Origin: Poecilobothrus nobilitatus
Lineage: Eukaryota > Arthropoda > Insecta > Diptera > Dolichopodidae
NCBI GenBank assembly: GCA_947095535.1
Contig: OX352772.1
Location: 216,845,346-216,909,345 of the forward strand
Direction: 5' to 3'
DNA length: 64,000 nucleotides
Shown here piece after piece: positions 1 through 11,015 of the stretch. Position 1 is the stretch's first letter. Every line of letters begins with the position of its first letter. The notes under the pieces were generated by a model, which was given only the letters and a program-made list of their open reading frames with translations, was not told the origin of the DNA and ran no database searches. Made by a program: the position numbers and the translations under genes.

Positions 1-1270
1 GTTTAGGAAAATATTGAATCTATTTTCTATTATGTTCTCAAATATCTTTGAGAAAAATAGAGAATATGAATAGGAGGATAGTTTGCGCAATCAGTAGCCA
101 TTCCATTTTTAAAAATGGGAGTTACAATTGCAGGTTTTAGTTTTCTTGAAAATATTTCAGAATGAAGCACTTTGTTAATAAATTTTACAAGAAGCAGAAC
201 AAAACGTGTGGAAAATTTTTGTATAAATCTTGTTGAAATATTGCCAAACCCCGTAGTTGGTGCCGAGTTGAGAGACTTAATAACTTCAGTTACATCTTCG
301 GCGTTTGTTGGATCTAGTTGGAAGTTATTGTAGATATTAGATGTAGATATGGAATTGTTTCATATAAATTATATCTATGCTATGTGCAGGTACACTTATC
401 TCATTAGTTACATTTATGAAATATTCATTGAAAGCCTGGGCAATTTCATTTTCTTTTTCTAAAATATGGTGATTGGAGTGAATCACTTTAATTTTGTTGC
501 TAGATTGAGACTTATTATAGTTAAACATATTTTTTTTGTAACAATCCCAGAGTTTTTTTATTATTTGAATGAATGACTTTTCATGATTTCATTTAAAAAG
601 TATTTTTTTTTAATCATTTATGAGTTTTTTAACCTTTGATTTATATTTATTGTATAACTCTTGAATACGTTTGTCCCCAGGAAACTTTTTCGTATATTTG
701 AAGAAGGAATCTCTAACTCTTATTTCATTCAATATTTCTTTCGGTAATCCATATTTTTTTTTTTTTTTTGCTATTTTTGGCAGGAATACGTTGAGTATTC
801 GCTTTAACAGTTTCTGTTAATTTATCAATTATTGAATCAAAGTTATCGTAGGCGTAGAGACCATTCCAAAAATTAGCATTATCTCTTTTTTCAGAATTTA
901 AAATAGTTTTAAAATAGCTGGTTTTCCCAGAAATTGGTTTTTTAAATAAACTTATGAAGAACATTAGGTGATCGAAGTATTTGTTTTCAATGATATCAGT
1001 TATAGAGTGGTCTATAATCGTTTTTGAATTCCTACCAAATCTAGTTGCAAATTTGTTTGACATTTTATTACAAATTAGGATACCGTTGCTTAACAGGGTG
1101 TTTGTTTATAAATTGAGATCAGCACTACCAGAGTTCAGTAGCTTTAGTTACCAAGAATTAAGGATTTCTTGAACTTAAAAGTTATTTCATCAAGTTTATT
1201 AATGAAAGAATCCAAATGTGGCTCGTGTACTCTATTAATGCCAAATATATTAAGGTTTTGTTTGAATAGT
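1..1270 (-). mobile_element. Non-LTR retrotransposon fragment (endonuclease C-terminus to RT start), cut by window edge
   Basis: Minus-strand pieces of an APE-type LINE second ORF. About 1270-960 encodes the end of the endonuclease: a SLILGN stretch in the place of the catalytic GDFN motif, then SKTIIDHSITDI, the usual pre-C-terminal IDH(I/V)xT block. Bases 725-1063 continue open into the EN-RT linker. Bases 337-528 encode the AFNEYFINV block that precedes RT in these elements. Bases 1-330 encode the RT entry (KLKPAIVTPIFKNG near 95-150). Stops, frameshifts and T-runs break it, for example the 17-T run near 753-769. RT motifs with the catalytic aspartates would lie left of the window. The clade (Jockey/CR1/I) cannot be fixed by eye. 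Confidence 0.75.
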
Positions 1271-1605
1271 TTCACTCTCAAAAAAAATCGCTAATTTTTT
1301 ACTTAAATCGCTACCCCAAGATAAGCTTTATCCCTATTAGAAAGGTAATTGAAACCCTTCTGCACTATGTAACCAGATTTCGGTAAAACAATTAAATTAA
1401 TGTTAAATTTAAAGTTGGTAATTAGCTTTTCAAAGTTATATCACTTATTTCTTAGGCTTTACATATTTAGTAGATAATATTGAAATTATTATTAATAAAT
1501 TTTCAATTTGCTTCATCAAAATCCAAATTAGTTGAATAATTAATAGTTCATAAATCATTAGGATTTACGATATTGTTCATACTTAGCTGAATTTTAAATT
1601 TAAAA

Positions 1606-1925
1606 CTATTTTTTTTTTTTTTTTGCGAGGGTAGGTGGGAATGATCGAAAGACACTATAGAGGAGTGAAAATGAGCACGAATCCTCTATGAGTGGAAACG
1701 ATACAGGAACCCCATACACCTAGCTGCATCTTTAGCTATGTCAAAAATATGATTGGACCAACTTAATTTTTGATTTGATCCATGCCCAAGATGTTGAGTT
1801 AATGCCCATGATCCATGCCCAAGATGTTGAGTTAACCCGCATGTTGCAAAACTTCCCCTTGAAAAGTTAAAGTTGGGATTGAAGTATTCCTTTCCCGAGA
1901 GACTAAACATTACTATGATAATATT
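1606..1925 (-). mobile_element. 3' end of Jockey/CR1-like non-LTR element, copy a (5'-truncated, internally deleted)
   Basis: The minus strand reads into a poly(A) (plus-strand T-run 1608-1624). The 70 bases before it match the 3' UTR of the fuller copy at 26650-26730. Bases 1700-1920 encode the RT C-terminal block (QKLSWSNHIFDIAKDA, then GFLYR) seen also at 26035-26125. The roughly 450 bases that separate these parts in the fuller copy are missing, with a junction near 1697. A 26-bp segment is tandemly duplicated (1777-1802 and 1810-1835). Dead copy. Orientation is opposite to the copies at 18.7 and 24.9 kb. Confidence 0.8.
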
Positions 1926-2519
1926 GAAGCAAAATCCGTTCTTATCGTAAAAGTGGTTTTAAGAAATAAAACTAAAAAAGAAAGAAATATTTAATATAAA
2001 TAGCAGCAAAACCAAAATTATAAAAGTGAATCCTGAAAACAAATTATAATTGAAAAAATATAAAAAAAGGGTTAAAAATTGGATAATTTGAAAAACAATT
2101 GTAAAATTCAATAGAAGAAATATTCAGGCGATCCAGAAATAATAATAAAAAAAAAATGTTAATATAATGATTCTTATAAAATAATATATATGTATAACTT
2201 AAGAAAATATTTGAAAATACTAAAGAAATGAGAAATATATATAAGTAATATTAATTAATTGTATGACTTAATGTAAAAGATATTTGAAAGTATTACTAGC
2301 TTAAAAATTAGGTATTTAAAAGAAAATTATTTAATAAAAAATTGCAGAAAAGAATTTAAAATACAGCAGAAATTCGATAATGCGAACACGGTATTTCGTG
2401 TACGCCGGTTGACGTGAACAATTTATTTTTTACATTAACTACTCTAAAGTATTACTTAACTTAAAAAAGTGCGTTAACTTAAAATAAAAAGTTTGGAGAT
2501 TCGATTATTTCAAGAAGTT
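1926..2519. other. AT-rich spacer, possible pogo-like terminal sequence at 2364-2420
   Basis: No coding sequence recognised. The stretch from about 2364 (CAG then AATTCGATAATGCGAAC) resembles the style of pogo/Tigger terminal repeats, which often start CAG and carry a CGATAAT..CGAAC core, but no partner repeat was found. Treat as a hint only. Confidence 0.2.
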
Positions 2520-2849
2520 GTGATTTAACACCATTAGACTATTTCTTGTGGGGTTATTTGAAGTCATTGGTCTTTAGCAAAAAACCAGACTCTCTTCAAG
2601 CTTTAGAAGTCAATATTGAACGTGCTATTCATGACATACGACTTAATTTAGTGGAAAATATGCTCGAAAATTGGGTTCATCGAATTCGTTCCTGCAAAAG
2701 AAGTCGTGAAGGCCATTTGAATGACGTTTTATTCAGAACTTAATTGTATCGATTTTACTTCACCTTAAATAAAAAACATTTGAATTTCCTTAACAATTAG
2801 TGTGTTTTTTTTTTTTAAAGAAATCATATCACTCAAATTGAAAAACCCT
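2520..2849 (+). mobile_element. Mariner-family transposase C-terminus with 3' terminal inverted repeat
   Basis: From about 2524 the plus strand encodes DLTPLDYFLWGYLKSLVF, the block just after the second catalytic Asp of insect mariner transposases. In-frame continuation includes ALEVNIERAIHDIR and a C-terminal RSREGHLNDVLF, ending with TAA at 2741-2743. That is a normal mariner C-terminus. After a short UTR the element ends near 2848 in ATTGAAAAACCCTGTA, a typical mariner end. The 5' two thirds (helix-turn-helix and first catalytic residues) are absent. The TA at its right end abuts the open frame of the PHD-finger relic on the other strand, suggesting insertion there. Confidence 0.8.
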
Positions 2850-3195
2850 GTACAATTAGTTGCTCGACACAACTGGCTAGTATTTCCAACGAACATGCAC
2901 TCGAAATGAATTGGGGAAGATCTAAAATCTTGCTACATTTTGACTTTCTTTTTAATGTTAGGTCTGTAATAATATCTTCATCACTCACGACAATGAAAGA
3001 GTCGTTATTATGCTCCGGACAATTACTGCATTTCCAGGTAGCAGAACCAGATTCAACAGCGTTTTTTAGTTCATCCGCCACCGACGTGCATTTGTTGTGG
3101 AAATACTTTCGACAAACTCCACTACATTGGATTCCTTTGTTTTTACCATAAAAGCCCTTATTGCAAACACAGCATTTTTTGTCATATTATTATTA
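2849..3195 (-). pseudogene. PHD-type zinc finger protein fragment
   Basis: Read on the minus strand, about 3187-3010 encodes a Cys4-His-Cys3 array: CCVC, then QCSGVCRKYFHNKC, then WKCSNCP. The spacing and the Trp two residues before the last Cys pair are those of a PHD finger. The frame stays open to 2850, through an acidic stretch and a K/R-rich patch, and is then cut at the mariner end. Upstream of the first Cys the frame meets two TAA codons (about 3190-3195), so no start is visible. Either a splice acceptor lies there or the copy is broken. PHD fingers of this kind occur in ORF1 proteins of some insect non-LTR elements as well as in host genes. I cannot tell which this is. Confidence 0.55.
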
Positions 3196-3960
3196 AAAAA
3201 GAAGAGTAATTAAATTTAAGAAGTATGAAACTTTAGACCTTTACTCACGTCTTTGTTTTTTGTTTTTTTGGTTTCTTACTTGAGGTGTCTCTTCTATAAA
3301 TAATATATTTTTCAATGGCAATAACTAACAGTTATTCGGTTGACAGACACTACCTGTGATAACACCAGAATAAAAAAAATAAAACATCTTTCATTTATAA
3401 TGCCAAAACAAAATAATACTTAAAATAAAAATTACGCGACCAGCAATGCGGGCAGAGTACGGCTAATAATTATATATATATAATTTTATACAATATCGAT
3501 AATAATATAGTATGTATGTGCTTATGCTTTCCAATTCACATTTACATGTGTATATTATTAAACTAAGTTTTCCAACCATGTTTAAAACGGTTACATGTTA
3601 CATGTTTACCAACCATTTTGAAGGTTGAAGTTTTGGTTGGGAAAAATAAAACTTTTTTGATTTATGTGGGTGTAACTTTGGTTGCTGATTGAATGTTTTA
3701 ATGTATATGAGGAAGTTGAACAACTGAATATTTTTATTGTCATTTTCAAAAGAATTTTGCGGAGAACAATAGAAGAAGAATTTTGCGGAGAACAATACGA
3801 ACAATAGAAAAAAATGTGTACAAAGTATTTTTAAATAATAATTACAATTTTTTTTTAATAGCTGTTATCGATAATGAAACTTGGAGAGAATTTTTCGTGG
3901 CGTATAGCTCTTATAATTATGATTTATGAGAGCTTTTTAGAGCTTTTTAGAGCTAATAAG
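3196..3960. other. AT-rich region without recognised gene; small tandem duplication
   Basis: No credible coding region. A (TA)n run lies near 3472-3484. A 20-bp segment (AGAATTTTGCGGAGAACAAT) occurs at 3751-3770 and again at 3777-3796. The right part may be the 5' flank or leader of the non-LTR element that follows. Confidence 0.4.
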
Positions 3961-3964
3961 TGGA

Positions 3965-4365
3965 ATGGATGAAAAGTTAAGCGACGAAAAAATTATTAAT
4001 GCATTTAAGAATCAAAATAATATAGAGTGTTTAACTATTAAATATTTGAAAACATATCCGTCATTTAATAATAAAGAAGTATTTAACACTATTTTAGAAG
4101 TTGATGGAGAGTCATTTAAAAAACTTATAACTTTAAATAAAATAAGAGTGTGATGCAATATATGTTCAGTATATGAAAAAAAAAGTATTCTAAGGTGCTA
4201 TAAGTGTCTTGGTTTTAATCATACAAGTAATAGGTGTAAAGAGCAAGAGCAGCGTTGCCATACGTGTGGTGAAGGAGGCCATAGCAAATTAGATTGTGTT
4301 AAAAATGTGAATATTCAATGCATTAATTGTTTAAAATTAAAAAAAAATATTAAATTTAAGTGATG
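3965..4365 (+). pseudogene. ORF1 (gag-like) C-terminal part with CCHC zinc knuckles
   Basis: Bases 3965-4150 encode 61 residues, then an in-frame TGA interrupts. The same frame continues with CNIC and two clear CX2CX4HX4C knuckles, CYKCLGFNHTSNRC (about 4195-4236) and CHTCGEGGHSKLDC (about 4258-4299), followed by a partial third CINC pair. Retroviral-type knuckles at the end of ORF1 are typical of I, Jockey and R1 group elements, where the protein binds element RNA. The frame then decays. Confidence 0.75.
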
Positions 4366-4499
4366 ATGTTTGCAATACTTTCCATTTACCTCTGAGTTCC
4401 GACTGCAAGGTGTACCAAAGAAAAATGAAGCAAGAATCGGATAGAATTTGTTACTAACAATTCAATGAAATTCTGTGTTTATCGTTAAATACACAAGAG

Positions 4500-6660
4500 C
4501 TATGAAATAACTTTGATCAACTGGAGGTGCTGATAACTAATAATAAGTGTGAGTTTGTGTGTTTAACAGAAACGCATTTAATTGGCGATGATGAGGATTC
4601 TCTATTACAAATCGATGGATACAGATTAAAAACGAGGAAGAATACAGTTGCCTTTGTCAACTCTTAGATACCCGTACGAACCGTTAGTATGTTCACAGCC
4701 TGTCATTCTGCTCACAATATTATTTTTTTAATATTTTAGTATTTTAAAATAATTTGGGTGAATTTTATAATTTCTAGAACTATGGGTTGTACATATATTC
4801 AAACTATATGTACATTCTTCAAAAGTAGATTCTAACCTTTCACATAACGATTATCAATCCAAAACTTTTTCAAATATTCTATAGTACCATTTAATACTAA
4901 GCGGTAATTGTATATTAAATTTACTTAGTACAAAATAGTAAATATAATTTTAAATATTATATTATATTATATTTAAATATTCCATTGACAGAATAATTTC
5001 TTATAAGTATAATAAAATACATATATGTATGGAAATACGGCGCTATATAATATACATCTATACTCTTATCATTCATTCACTAGTGACATATACGATATGT
5101 AAATAAACATGATATTATATAAGTATGTGTGTATATCAATATCATATAAATAATAATAAAAATTCTTCAAGCAACCGTTATGTTGTTTATTTATTTACAA
5201 TTTTTTGTACTACGCATTATATCCTCAACAATTTCAAATTATCGAGTAAAACAAATGCAAAAATTTCTTGAACAAATTTGTTAGAAAATTTGAAAAAATC
5301 AAGTAACCCTTTCGTCAATTATAAAGTAACCCTACATTATTAAAAAAAGTTGTTAACAGAAATAAGAGTATAATGTTGGAGCTTTACTTTTTGTGTATTA
5401 CTTCAAAAAAATTTTAATAGGTGTTCAAGTTACAGGTGTTTAAAAATAGGAAATTTTCAGTTTTTGACCCCTTACAGCTCCTAAACGGGGGGTGATACAA
5501 AAAAAATTTCTGAAATGACTCATACTTATTTTTAAAGATCTAACTTCTGTCAAAATTTCAAGTTTCCAACTTAAACCGTTTAGAAGATAGAAGGGTTAAA
5601 GGATTTTGCAAAATTTGAGTTTCGCATAACGGTAAATTAAGACACCGTATGCCAAAAATATATATTTATTGTATATATACTTTTAAAGCTAATGAAAGTA
5701 GTAATCGTTTGGCGTTTTCAAGAAGAAGATATACCTTATACAACTTGTGTTATAACAATTTAAATGTAGAGCTTTTTTGAACCTTTGGGGAGCTGTAGCT
5801 CCGTAACGGGTGGGGCTACAAAAAAAAGTTATAAAAAATAAAATTAATATTTTTGTGAGATCTATCAGCAGTTAAAATTTCATAGCTCTATTTCAAAAAA
5901 AATGTGGGGATCTAAAAGTTAGGTGTTCGAGAGCTACCCTAAATGTTGGTCTAAACTCAACCAAAAAAAATAGGGAACCTACAAATTACTCCTAAAATAT
6001 TTTGTGTAAATTTCAAGATTCTAGCTTCCTTAGTTTTTGAGTTAGCGTGCTGACGGACGGACATGGCTCAAAAGTCTTAGAATTTTTTTCTGATCCGATC
6101 CATACCTTTGAAGGTATATCTAGCTCGCTTATTTCGAGGTGTTACAAACGGAGGAGTAATTTTATTATACCCGATCCTATCGTACGGGTATAAAGAACGG
6201 ATTGTAATTCAAGACACACTGGGGGTGTAGTATTTTATATACGAGATTATTGGAATGTTGATGTTATTAAAAGAATTACTATTAATAATGAATTATGGAT
6301 ATTGGTTTTGAAAACATATAATGATAATAGAATATTTTATCTCTGTGGATTATATAGAGCACCGAAATACCTAAATATAGAGGCGGATTTTTTTCGTCAC
6401 CTGAATAATCTAATGGATGAACTTTTTGAAAAGAATAATGTTTTAATAATGGGGGATTTTAATGTGGATTAGAAAACGAAAAATAGTATTAAAATCAAAG
6501 GTAGCCAAATATTAGTTGATAATGCGTTCAAACAAGCAGTTGGTGAATACACAAGAATATCAAAAAACAGTAAATCTTTAATTGATTGGATTTTAACTAA
6601 TAAGATTAATAATATTGAGATACAAATAGAGAAAAAGCTTAAAATTTCTGTTCATGAAAT
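4500..6660 (+). pseudogene. APE-type endonuclease domain, split by insertion at 4644-6205
   Basis: Left part 4520-4643 encodes CEFVCLTETHL and DGYRLKTRKN, the catalytic-Glu block of APE endonucleases. The right part starts at 6206 and continues with TGGVVFYIRDYWNV, LCGLYRAPKY and VLIMGDFNVD, the GDFN active-site block, followed at about 6470 by a stop. The two halves meet in frame if the intervening DINE-1-like element is left out, with AAGAAT on the left and TCAAGA on the right. The rest of the domain up to 6660 is weakly recognisable (SLIDWILTN). Confidence 0.75.
4644..6205. mobile_element. DINE-1/mini-me-like non-autonomous element inside the EN domain (copy 0)
   Basis: Non-coding. A 12-bp inverted pair, ATACCCGTACGA at 4668-4679 and its complement at 6180-6191, marks the subterminal repeats. 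Outside the left one lies a hairpin: AGTTG 4646-4650, 7-nt loop, CAACT 4658-4662. Towards the right end a GGAC tract (6053-6063) is followed by a core and by GCTCGCTT..GTTACAAAC (about 6124-6149), a block shared with the copies at 38, 49 and 55 kb. Two diverged repeated blocks (about 5395-5600 and 5755-5900, both with an 'agct..taacgggg..gg' motif) sit in the middle. The arrangement matches DINE-1/Helentron-type elements as I know them. Family assignment is inference. Confidence 0.6.
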
Positions 6661-6661
6661 A

Positions 6662-8800
6662 GTGAAAATAATAATAAAAGACGATAATAATGTAAAAATA
6701 CAAAAGACAAAAATTAAATTTTTGAAATATAACAAAAACTTATTTAGAAATAGAATAATTTTTAATGATATTGCAACAACTTATTTTGTAGATTGTAAAA
6801 GTAAAGCAAATATATTTAGTAATAATTTACGTAATATAGTGAAAGACTTTGTGGAGTAAAAGATATTAAATAAAATCAAATTAATTGGTATACAAATGAA
6901 CTTAGGTTATTAAAAACTCAAATTAATTTCTACACTAAAGCAAAATTAACTAATAATAATAGTGATTGGTTTGATTACAAGCATATTAGAAATTTATATA
7001 AAAGCGACTTAACTAAAACTAAAAATGCTTATATCAGTAATAAAATTCAAACTAATGATCAAACTGTAATGTGCGGAAATATAAAAAATTATGTTCTTAA
7101 AAAAAACGCACATGTCATTAATGAAGTAATTTTTAATAATGAAAAAATAATTGAACCCAAAAAGATTGCTAATAAATTTAATAATTTTTTTGTTGAAATA
7201 CAAATGAAATAAATAATAATATTAAATCAGTACAATTTATAAATATAATTGAAAATAATAACATTAATCCATTTAAATTTAAATCTATAAATATAAATCA
7301 ACTTAAAAATATCTTAAATAAAATGAATAATAAAAAAGACTTTTACTTCGTAAATAAACAGATTCTACTGGATAACCTAGATTTTATTGGTAACAACTTT
7401 GTGTCAATTGCAAACAGCTCATTGCAGAGTGGGTTGTTTCCTGAGATATGGAAAGAAGCAGTAGTGATACCCATAGAAAAAAAGAAAGGTACTAACAAGG
7501 CTACAGAATTTAGACCGGTTAATACAATTACATTGGAGGCAAAAATTCTTGAGAAAATAGTCTATGACCAGTTGCTGAATTATATGGAAAGATATAACTT
7601 CATAGCTAAATATCAATCAGGATTCAGAAAAGATCATAGTTGTGAATCTCTGTTAAACTTGATAATTACAAATTGGAAAATATCGGTGCATGATAACAAG
7701 GTCATAGTGGCTGTATTCTTGGACTTGAGAAGAGCATTCGAAACGGTTGACAGAAATTTGTTATTAATAAAATTAGAAAGCTATGGTATAAGGGAAGTAG
7801 AATTGGAGTGGTTTCGTAAGTGTGGAGTGGTTTTCTTATCTGTCTACTAATAGGAAGCAAAGGACTAAATTTAATGATACTTTATCAGATGCTATTGATG
7901 TTTTGCTAGGTGTGCCGCAAGGCTCTATTCTTGGTGTTCTTTTATTTTTAATATATGGTAATGATATAGAACGAGTGGTATTATCAAATATTGTTTTATT
8001 CGCAGATGATGCTTTGCTTTATTCTGTTGCGGATACAATGGAAGAAGGTATACAAAGCATTAATAATGATTTAAGTAGTTTAAGTATGTGGTTTAGAATG
8101 AATAAAGTTAGTTTAAATATTGAGAAAACCAATTGTATGTTTATTAATGGAAACTCAATTGACAATATTAAAATAGAAAATGAAATAATTGAAAAAGTAG
8201 ATGAAATAAAATATTTAGGTGTTGTATTCGATAATAAGCTAGATTTTAAAAAACATATTGATTACATTTGTAGTAAAATTTCAAAAAAGATTTATTTTTT
8301 AAAAAATAAGAAAGAGTTTAAATTTTACAAGTGCAATAACAATTTACAATACAATTATTAAATCGCATTTTATTTATGATGAGTAATAATAATAAAATTA
8401 GACTGCAAAGGCTACAGAATAGGGCTATGAGAATAATTCTCAAAGCAAATAGATTCACATCAAGTGATTTTATGTTAAATACTTTAAAATGGGTAAGCGT
8501 CAATCAAAGAATTTTAATGAATGTGTTAGTAATAATCCACAAGATGAAAATAGGTAAATATCCAAATTATTTAGGCGAGCGTTTGGTTAATATGTCAGAT
8601 ATTCATAATTATAGTTTAAGAAATGTAAATTGTCTTAGATTAATTAAATCTATTCAGAAATGAAAAGACTAAAAATATGCTGATGTATAATGGTTTAAAG
8701 CTTTTCAATGAATTACCTTTTGAATTAAGTAATGAAATAAATACTAATATATTTAAAAAGAAAATTGTGGAATATGTAAGAAATAAGTTTATGTAATAAC
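6662..8800 (+). pseudogene. Reverse transcriptase of the I/Jockey-like element
   Basis: After a degenerate linker (6662-7320), bases 7323-7850 encode RT blocks: AVVIPIEKKKG, FRPVNTI, YQSGFRKDHSCES and VAVFLDLRRAFETVDR, the block with the first catalytic Asp. An 18-bp-period duplication of TGGAGTGGTTT (7804-7814, 7822-7832) shifts the frame. RT then continues at 7822-8361 with GVPQGSILGVLLFLIYGNDI and LFADDALLY, the FADD catalytic pair, and NIEKTNCMF. The thumb/C-terminal region goes on at 8376-8663 (QRLQNRAMRIIL) and frameshifted to about 8795. Catalytic residues are intact but the frame is broken at least three times. Confidence 0.85.
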
Positions 8801-8955
8801 AATTGTGATGAAGGAATTTTGAAATTATTTAATTATAAAGTAGTTATATTAACTAAATAATAAAAAATAAATAAATATGTATATGCAATATGCAACTCTA
8901 ATTTTTAAAATTTTTTTTTTTGGACTAGGGATGACAAATTCAAGTACATATATTC

Positions 8956-10210
8956 ATTTGTACTTCTTCTTCTTCTTATGGCGCTACAGCTCGATGTGAG
9001 CTTTGGCCTTTACTATGTTTCTCCATTCATCTCGATTTTGTGTAGTTGTTTTCCAGTTTCTCGCGTTTAATTTTCTTGTGTCGTTTTCAGTAGCTCTAGT
9101 CTTAATTTCAGTAGCTTTTTGTTTGCGAAGAAACATCTATTCCCCGCTTGTATTCTGTCTTGAATGGAGAATTGCATACTGTTATCACCGCATCATTACG
9201 CCAAGATAAGAAGAATTCTCTACTCCTTCAAAGTTGTAATCCTCTATTTTGGGAATTCCTTCTGGATTCTTCTCTTGACATCGTTAAATTCTTTGTTTTT
9301 ATTTCATTTATTTTTAAACCAACTTTGTTTACTTCTTCTTCAAATTCGACAAAAGCTTCTACCATATATCTTTGACTTCTAGAAACTATTACGATGTCGT
9401 CAGCATATGTTATTATTTGATACGTTTTGTTAAAGATATGGTATCATCTTTTTTCAATTTTCCAATAGCATAATTTAAAACTACGTTAAATAAAAGTGCT
9501 GACAGAGCATCTCCTTGTCTAACGCCTTTGTTTATATTGAATACATCAGACATTTTATCTTGGATTAATACTTTGGCTTTTTTATTTTTCATTGTCATCA
9601 TAGCTAGATTAACGAGCTTTCTTGGCACTCCCTGGTTTATCAAAGCGCTCGTTACTGTTCACGCTATCAAATGCTTGTTTAAAGTCTATAAAAAGCATAT
9701 GGAGCTCAACGTTATATTCATAGCTTTTCTCCATGCTTTGTTTCTTGATAAATACTTGACCTGTTGTTGATCCGTTGTTTCTGAAGCCTCCTTGATGTTC
9801 GCCTATCAGGTCTACTGAAATTGCCCTCTATCTATTACAGATTACATTTGATAAGACTTTGTATGCACAATTAAGCAACATGATACCTCTATAATTTTGA
9901 CAATTCATTTTGTCACCTTCCTTGTAAATGGAGCATATGATATCAACATACCATTTTTCCGGCATTGTCTCGTTTATCCATATGATACATATTAAACTAT
10001 GTAGCTCTCTATGTAGTTTTTCTCCTCCCTGTTGTAGGAGTTCAGTCGTAATTTTAACTTCACCTGGTGCTTTACAATTTTTTTCTTTCTATTGCTTGTG
10101 TAGTCTCCGCAGGTACCGGTGGTCTTACATACACATCTGCAGTATGTAAAGAACTTTGTATTACTTGCTCTTGTTGTTCTCGTGTATTTAACAATTCTTC
10201 GAAATGTTTT
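8956..10210 (-). mobile_element. Non-LTR retrotransposon RT fragment with 3' end (RTE-like)
   Basis: Minus strand. From 10210 downwards: KHFEELLNT, APGEVKITTELL, EKWYVDIICSIYKEGDK with NYRGIMLL, LFIDFKQAFDSV, then the open segment 9643-9413 with NKGVRQGDALSALLFNVVL, and YADDIVIVSRSQR near 9405-9370. The YADD pair is intact. The 3' end near 8960-9000 reads in the sense 'AAAGCTCACATCGAGCTGTAGCGCCATAAGAAG', given here only in part as GAGCTGTAGCGCCATAAG, an end typical of a widespread insect RTE/CR1-like group. At least three frameshifts exist, including the YADD block lying in another frame than GVRQG. The upstream boundary touches the neighbouring Jockey-like copy. Confidence 0.75.
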
Positions 10211-10238
10211 ATTTCTTTGGAACAGGTGTATTATTAAC

Positions 10239-11015
10239 TGTTTTATTTCTTTGGAAGAGCTGTTAATCCCTACGAGGTGTCTATAAAACAAGGCCAGTGA
10301 CCCAACTGTGCGACGATTGCTGAGTGGAGCAAGCATTGAAGAACCAGTGTAACGGGGTTGTTGATAAGACGAATAGCTCCGTTTTGCACATTATCTAAAT
10401 AACCCAGTGCTGTTTGAGAGCCTACAGCCCAAATGTGTGCATTGTACTCCGTTTTCGACCGAATGTACGTTTTATAGATATTGAGAAGATCAAACCCAAA
10501 CATTTAGTTGCGTCCTTGGCTATACCAAAAATGTGATTTGACCAAGTCAATTTCTGGTTTAACTCTATACCCAGCATATTTAAATCTCTTGAATGCTGCA
10601 AAACTTCTTCCTGAAATAGTATGTTGGGAACAGTAGTGGCTGTTCTGTTGACTGTTGACTGTTGACTTCACTCTATTGTCTCTGTTGACTTCACCACATT
10701 TTTGAGCTTTGGCTAAATCGTTATTTAGCTCACTAACAGTGAAATATTTTGCTGTTGTATTCATCTGGTGATTAATGGTACAGTGGCTATGAAACTCATA
10801 GGAAGCTACAAGAGTGCTGTCGTCTGCGAAACTATGAATCGGATTGAAGGTTAATGGAAGTAGGTCATTGATAAATATTAAGAAGAGAGGGGGGGATAAA
10901 ACTGATCCCTGGGGGACACCAGCATTTATTTTGAATTTGGCAGATGAATATCCATCGACCAGTACACGAATCGTACGATTCGAAAAGAAATCTCCAATCC
11001 ATTTTAGAAAGTAGT
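10239..11015 (-). mobile_element. Jockey/CR1-like non-LTR element, copy b (RT C-terminal half)
   Basis: Minus-strand copy of the family at 24.9-26.7 kb. From 11015 downwards: a WIGDFF-like start, RTIRVLVDGYSS, KINAGVPQGSVLSP, LFLIFINDLL, SFADDSTL (about 10815-10840), then 10764-10504 and 10503-10270 with DLLNIYKTYIRSKTEYNAHI, QTALGYLDNVQNGAIRLI and LFYRHLVG. Truncated at both ends, without the 3' UTR and poly(A). Its left junction shares an 18-bp direct repeat with the adjacent RTE-like fragment. Several frameshifts. Confidence 0.8.

Larger units (their letters stand above)
3961..8870 (+). mobile_element. Non-LTR (LINE) retrotransposon, I/Jockey-like, interrupted by a DINE-1-like insertion
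   Basis: Plus-strand relic with the order ORF1 CCHC knuckles, APE endonuclease, RT. ORF1 remnant 3965-4365, EN from about 4500 to 6660 split by a foreign 1.56-kb segment (4644-6205), linker 6662-7320, RT 7323-8360, C-terminus to about 8800, then an A/T-rich tail (TAAAAAATAAATAAAT near 8862). It is 5'-truncated or has a decayed ORF1 start. Codons are strongly AT-biased. Frameshifts and stops in every domain make it inactive. Confidence 0.8.

Noticed and set aside
3472..3484. TA run as promoter TATA box of the following LINE
   Set aside because: Non-LTR elements use internal promoters, the run is 480 bp from ORF1 and such runs are frequent here.
9003..9382. Overlapping plus-strand frames of 68-75 codons
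   Set aside because: Shadows of the minus-strand RTE-like RT, which has the YADD motif and GVRQG block.
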